A DNA stretch of 64,000 nucleotides from Austwickia sp. TVS 96-490-7B. GTDB taxonomy: Bacteria; Actinomycetota; Actinomycetes; Actinomycetales; Dermatophilaceae. Both the position numbers and the translations under genes were made by a program. Location: NCBI RefSeq assembly GCF_019331795.1, contig NZ_JAHPZL010000001.1, positions 387,748 to 451,747 of the forward strand, in the 5' to 3' direction. A model generated the notes under the pieces. That model searched no databases, was not told where the DNA came from, and saw nothing but the letters and a program-made list of their open reading frames with translations. Shown here in pieces: positions 60,799-64,000 of the stretch; the first letter of the stretch is position 1; each line of letters begins with the position of its first letter.

Positions 60799-62343
60799 AT
60801 GGGAAAGCCCCCGTACGAGGCGATGGAAGTCAAAGATCTCAAGGATCTGGTGGGGTCAGTCAAACCTGACGATATGGCCACGGCCATGCGGGATTTCCGG
60901 GCATCTCGTGACGATCTAGTCAAGGCGTTCATGTCATTCCAACAGGCCATGGCGTCACTCAACGGGGAGGGCTGGTCCGGGTCCGCCGCGAATGCCGCTT
61001 TAGAAGAAAACTTAAAAGCTGGTGATTTCGGTGGGAAAACAGCGATTTCGTCGGCATCTGTCGGTGGCGGTCTCGCGGTGATGGCGACGACGTTGGGGAC
61101 TTCCCGTGAGGGGATCCTCGCCATGCCGTACGACGATCCTGCGGGGAAGCTCCTAGTGGGTAGTGCCTCGACCTATCCGGGGATGGGATCACTACGGGAT
61201 GCGTACAAGGAAGCTCAAGACAAAGCGGACCGCCAACGCCAGGAGATTGTGAAGAAGGTCCAGGAGATGGCGCGCTCGGCGGAGGCGTCACGGGATCAGG
61301 TCGGTGGGATCACCTGGCCGACAATTCCTAAAGATATCAAGGTCGAACCTCCTGTAGAGAAACTACCTGAAGCCCTGGAGGGAGGTACTGGACCAGGAGG
61401 TCATGGCGGATGGGGTAGCTCCAGCACCACGGGTGGTGGCGGTGCTGGTGGTGGCGTCCCTAGCAGCGGTGGTCATGTCAGTGGTGGGGGGAGCGTTCCT
61501 GGGGGTCGAGTCGCCACGCCAGGAAACACCGGTGGTGCCGGGTCCGGTAGCGGCACTGGGGGCGGGCATCCTGCTGGCAGCCACCCTGGTGGTCCTGGCA
61601 CCGGCCCTGATGGTCACGTCAGTGGCAGTGGCAGTGGCGGTGGCGTTGATGACGGGTCACGGTTCTCCCCGGCCGGAGTCGACCCCAACACACCCGGCAC
61701 CGGAACCCGACCAGCAGCGCCCTCTTTCCCCGGTGGAACCACGATCCCAGGAACCCCAGGCAATCCCGGCAGCAGCATCCCCACAAACCCCAGCGGTGCC
61801 ATACCCGGCCCCGGCGGTGCCTCCGGAGGATGGTGGTCCCCAGGAACCGCTGGCTCCCCCGACAGCAGTGGACGTGTTCCGCGTAACGGAAGCACTGGTT
61901 CCTGGAACACACGAGGACTCACCCCCTCCCCCGGCAACACCCCCAGCGCCGGACGCGGCAGCACCACCAGCGGCTACAGCGCAGGCGGCTACAGCAACGG
62001 CGGCTACAGCGCAGGCGGCGGAAACACCGGCAGCGGTGGTGTGGGAGGCGGCGCCACCCCACGAGGAGGCCCCGGACTCGGTGAACCCGCCCGCGGCACC
62101 ACCAACCTGCGCAACGGCGCCGGATTCGGTGACCCCCACACCCGCACCGGCACCGGCGGCACCGGAATGGGACCCATGGGCGGCGGCACCGGCCGCAGCG
62201 ACCAAGAACAACACCTCCGCCGCCAAGACCGCTACCGCATGACCAGCGACGAACTATGGGGCGTACCCACCCACGCCGTACCCCCCATCATCGGCGACGA
62301 AGGAGCCATGTACCTCCTCGACGACGACGATGACGACTACTGA
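60799..62343 (+). CDS. PPE/WXG100-like secreted substrate with long Gly/Ser/Pro-rich tail
   Basis: 514 residues. Helical N-terminus (about 170 residues) with the central W-x-G turn NGEGWSGSAANAALEENLKA, as in WXG100/PPE proteins, then LRDAYKEAQDKADRQRQEIV. After about residue 200 the chain is a disordered Gly/Ser/Thr/Pro repeat region to about 470. It closes with TSDELWGVPTHAVPPIIG and an Asp-rich tail of seven acidic residues. ATG 60799 is 9 nt from GAGGAGG; an upstream ATG abuts the site. Likely exported by the ESX system whose other genes lie to the right. Confidence 0.65.
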   Translation: MGKPPYEAMEVKDLKDLVGSVKPDDMATAMRDFRASRDDLVKAFMSFQQAMASLNGEGWSGSAANAALEENLKAGDFGGKTAISSASVGGGLAVMATTLGTSREGILAMPYDDPAGKLLVGSASTYPGMGSLRDAYKEAQDKADRQRQEIVKKVQEMARSAEASRDQVGGITWPTIPKDIKVEPPVEKLPEALEGGTGPGGHGGWGSSSTTGGGGAGGGVPSSGGHVSGGGSVPGGRVATPGNTGGAGSGSGTGGGHPAGSHPGGPGTGPDGHVSGSGSGGGVDDGSRFSPAGVDPNTPGTGTRPAAPSFPGGTTIPGTPGNPGSSIPTNPSGAIPGPGGASGGWWSPGTAGSPDSSGRVPRNGSTGSWNTRGLTPSPGNTPSAGRGSTTSGYSAGGYSNGGYSAGGGNTGSGGVGGGATPRGGPGLGEPARGTTNLRNGAGFGDPHTRTGTGGTGMGPMGGGTGRSDQEQHLRRQDRYRMTSDELWGVPTHAVPPIIGDEGAMYLLDDDDDDY

Positions 62344-62356
62344 GGAGCAGACCACC

Positions 62357-62764
62357 ATGGAAAAACCCGTCAGGAACCCTGCTGAAATTACTGCGCTGGT
62401 AAAGAACATACGCGATGGAATCCCCTCTACTGCCGCCGCCGATTTCACCTTCGACCCAGAGCAATTTCGCACCACATACGCCGAACTATATGCCACTCAT
62501 CAACGCCTGACTGTACAGATCGAACGGTCGAAATCCTTGGTCAATAGTTTTGGAATGACTAAAATTCCAGGCGACATGTTAGAAGTTCAATGCGCCTGGG
62601 ACAAGGTCATCGCTCAGAGCAAAACTTCCCTGGAAACCATGAGGCTATTAGATCAACAGGTGTGCGCTTATTTGAATTCGATGGAGCAGACCTATCGGTC
62701 CTATCTGGCTAGCGACGATCAAGCCCGGGTCGATTTCACTCAGATTGACACTCGTCAGAAATGA
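62357..62764 (+). CDS. Helical ESX-associated protein
   Basis: 135 residues, all-helical: FDPEQFRTTYAELYATHQRL, QCAWDKVIAQSKTSLETMRL. No W-x-G is seen, but length and helix pair suit a type VII partner protein. GAGGAG is 9 nt before ATG 62357. Its base composition is visibly more AT-rich than its neighbours, and its stop overlaps the next ATG (ATGA). Role inferred from position. Confidence 0.55.
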   Translation: MEKPVRNPAEITALVKNIRDGIPSTAAADFTFDPEQFRTTYAELYATHQRLTVQIERSKSLVNSFGMTKIPGDMLEVQCAWDKVIAQSKTSLETMRLLDQQVCAYLNSMEQTYRSYLASDDQARVDFTQIDTRQK

Positions 62765-64000
62765 CTGCGAGAAGGATGTCCGCCACTATGCCTCAGAGAC
62801 GCCACCACTCCCGGTGGCAGGTCGCTACTGTCATGCTCCTCAGTGGCGGGTTGGCGTGCAGCGCAGCGGTCCCGGCTCATGCAGGGGACCAGGTCCGGGA
62901 CCGGCAATGGTGGATCACCCCGATGGGCATCGACCGCGGCCTCTCAGTATCGCGAGGTGCTGGCGTCACGGTCTGCCTCATTGACAGTGGTGTTGACGCC
63001 ACCCATCCTGACCTAGTTGGGGTCCGATTTACTGGCGGAAAAGATCTGTCTGGCAAAGGCTCTTCCGACGGATTGAAACCTGTCGCTGGAGAATATGATT
63101 TCGATCACGGTACATCCATGGCCGCCAACATTGCTGGGCGCGGCCACCGCCCCGGGGATGAAGCCGGGATCATTGGCGCCGCCCCCGACGCAACCATCAC
63201 CAGCGTCTCCTACGGAGTCAACGCCTCTTCAGTGGAAGATCCCATTGCCACTGGCATTAGATACTGCACTGATCACGGCGCTAAAGTCATCAATTTATCA
63301 CTCGGCACGAACAGCCAAAAAGCTCAGAGCGAAGTCCTTCGCTCCCAAAAAAAAGACGTTGTCATAGTTTCCGCAGCCGGAAATAATGGGTCGGATCCGG
63401 TCTTGGGAGTTTCCGGAATGTTCGGCGTTCTCTCAGTAGCAGGGCTTGATCAAAACCTTACCCGCGACCCTCGCTCCAACTGGGGTAGGCCTCAAATTAA
63501 CGTGAAAAAACATGTGAGCTCCCCCGGCGTGGCCGTGTGCGGCCCGTTCGCGACCACCCCGGACACGGGAGTCCCGCAAGCCTGGCCCGGCGGCGGCTAC
63601 CGCGACGGCGCAGGCACGTCCATCTCCACCTCCGTCGTCACCGGCATCGTCGCCGCAATCCGCGCGAAACACCCCAACCTCAACGCCGCCAGCGTCATCA
63701 ACCGGGTGCTGAAAACCGCTAAAAAAACCGGCACTGGAGACATCCCCACCGCTGACTGCGGCTGGGGCCTCGTCGACGCTTATGCTGCGCTGACCGCTGA
63801 CGTCCCCGCCGTCACCGACAACCCCCTCGGGCAAATCGGCGAAGGATACGACAACCCCTCACGAGACGTTTTCGGAGTGAAATCCATGGGGCTGTGGGAC
63901 CCCACCTATCAACCCGACCCTGAATATTCCTCCGCCATGCCCCAACCCCCCACAAACACACCCCAAGGACCCATCACCGCCGCCGCACCCCGCAGCCCCG
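62761..64000 (+). CDS. Mycosin (type VII secretion-associated serine protease), 3' end outside window
   Basis: The frame stays open from ATG 62761 to the right edge (413 codons). Signal-peptide-like start (VATVMLLSGGLACSAAVPAH), then a subtilisin-type protease: Asp in VCLIDSGVDATHPDL, His in YDFDHGTSMAANIAG, Asn in VSAAGNNGS and Ser in RDGAGTSISTSVVTGI. Mycosins sit in the outer face of the membrane and are needed for ESX secretion; they end in a Pro-rich part and a membrane helix, and the Pro-rich part is just beginning at 63930. Alternative starts are ATG 62776 and 62788. Confidence 0.88.
   Translation, partial: MTARRMSATMPQRRHHSRWQVATVMLLSGGLACSAAVPAHAGDQVRDRQWWITPMGIDRGLSVSRGAGVTVCLIDSGVDATHPDLVGVRFTGGKDLSGKGSSDGLKPVAGEYDFDHGTSMAANIAGRGHRPGDEAGIIGAAPDATITSVSYGVNASSVEDPIATGIRYCTDHGAKVINLSLGTNSQKAQSEVLRSQKKDVVIVSAAGNNGSDPVLGVSGMFGVLSVAGLDQNLTRDPRSNWGRPQINVKKHVSSPGVAVCGPFATTPDTGVPQAWPGGGYRDGAGTSISTSVVTGIVAAIRAKHPNLNAASVINRVLKTAKKTGTGDIPTADCGWGLVDAYAALTADVPAVTDNPLGQIGEGYDNPSRDVFGVKSMGLWDPTYQPDPEYSSAMPQPPTNTPQGPITAAAPRSP

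Noticed and set aside
61403..62242. A 279-codon frame inside the PPE-like gene, with three hydrophobic stretches
   Set aside because: It is one base out of frame with a Gly-rich coding repeat; GGT repeats read as GTG/TGG give Val and Trp runs. No ribosome site or family supports it.

Overview
The window is high-GC actinobacterial chromosome. It carries the 3' end of gyrA followed by a DUF3566 membrane protein, tRNA-Ile and tRNA-Ala, then further right crgA, a class E sortase, pabA and the envelope-growth operon fhaA-fhaB-pstP-rodA-pbpA-pknA-pknB. This order is typical of the origin-proximal region of Actinomycetota; a Micrococcales or Dermatophilaceae-like host is my guess and is not proven by the sequence.

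Layout. (1) 1-4970: core genes (gyrA end, DUF3566, tRNA-Ile, a Ca2+/H+ antiporter, a nucleoside hydrolase, a DLW-39 small protein, tRNA-Ala). (2) About 5-20 kb: an accessory region full of decay and small genes. It has a transposase half, an AbiF-type abortive infection gene directly preceded by a candidate structured RNA, a tyrosine integrase with its middle deleted and an IS3 OrfA fragment fused in front, a double-MerR regulator beside an immunity-like protein, pseudogenes of a GNAT enzyme, a formylglycine-generating-type enzyme and an MFS pump, an RHS toxin C-terminal region with a second orphan tip, small HTH genes, ISL3 and IS1380 remnants, a TetR-ABC exporter operon and a zinc-type ArsR gene coupled to a Cys/His-rich metallothionein-like gene. 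(3) 20.4-36 kb: HAD phosphatase, a DUF5324-like protein, cyclophilin, rhomboid, a DnaA-box-like cluster, crgA, sortase E, pabA and the Ser/Thr kinase and cell-wall operon. (4) 36-54 kb: membrane proteins, an EamA exporter, a GlpT/UhpT-type transporter, a two-gene ABC importer, the dihydroxyacetone kinase operon dhaKLM, a Trk/Ktr potassium system, a secreted protein with a decayed tandem paralogue, and aspA with a Dcu dicarboxylate transporter. (5) 54-59 kb: a spaced palindromic repeat array, an excalibur-domain protein, tRNA-Leu and a 2.5-kb segment bounded by 45-nt direct repeats holding a HEAT-like protein and a 253-aa unknown. (6) 59.9 kb to the end: the start of a type VII (ESX) locus with EspG-like chaperone, PPE/WXG-like substrate, a helical partner and a mycosin protease that runs off the window.

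How the genes work together. In the envelope operon most neighbours share start and stop bases (ATGA or GTGA), so phosphorylation (PknA, PknB), dephosphorylation (PstP), phospho-peptide reading (FhaA, FhaB) and septal or elongation peptidoglycan synthesis (RodA, PbpA) are likely co-expressed, with CrgA nearby. AspA and Dcu fit aspartate-to-fumarate metabolism with C4-dicarboxylate exchange. DhaKLM and the organophosphate transporter suggest glycerol or triose use. The most interesting accessory pieces are the AbiF plus RNA pair, the ArsR-metallothionein unit, the RHS tip cassettes and the repeat-bounded tRNA-Leu segment. All assignments come from reading the sequence; no database search was run.
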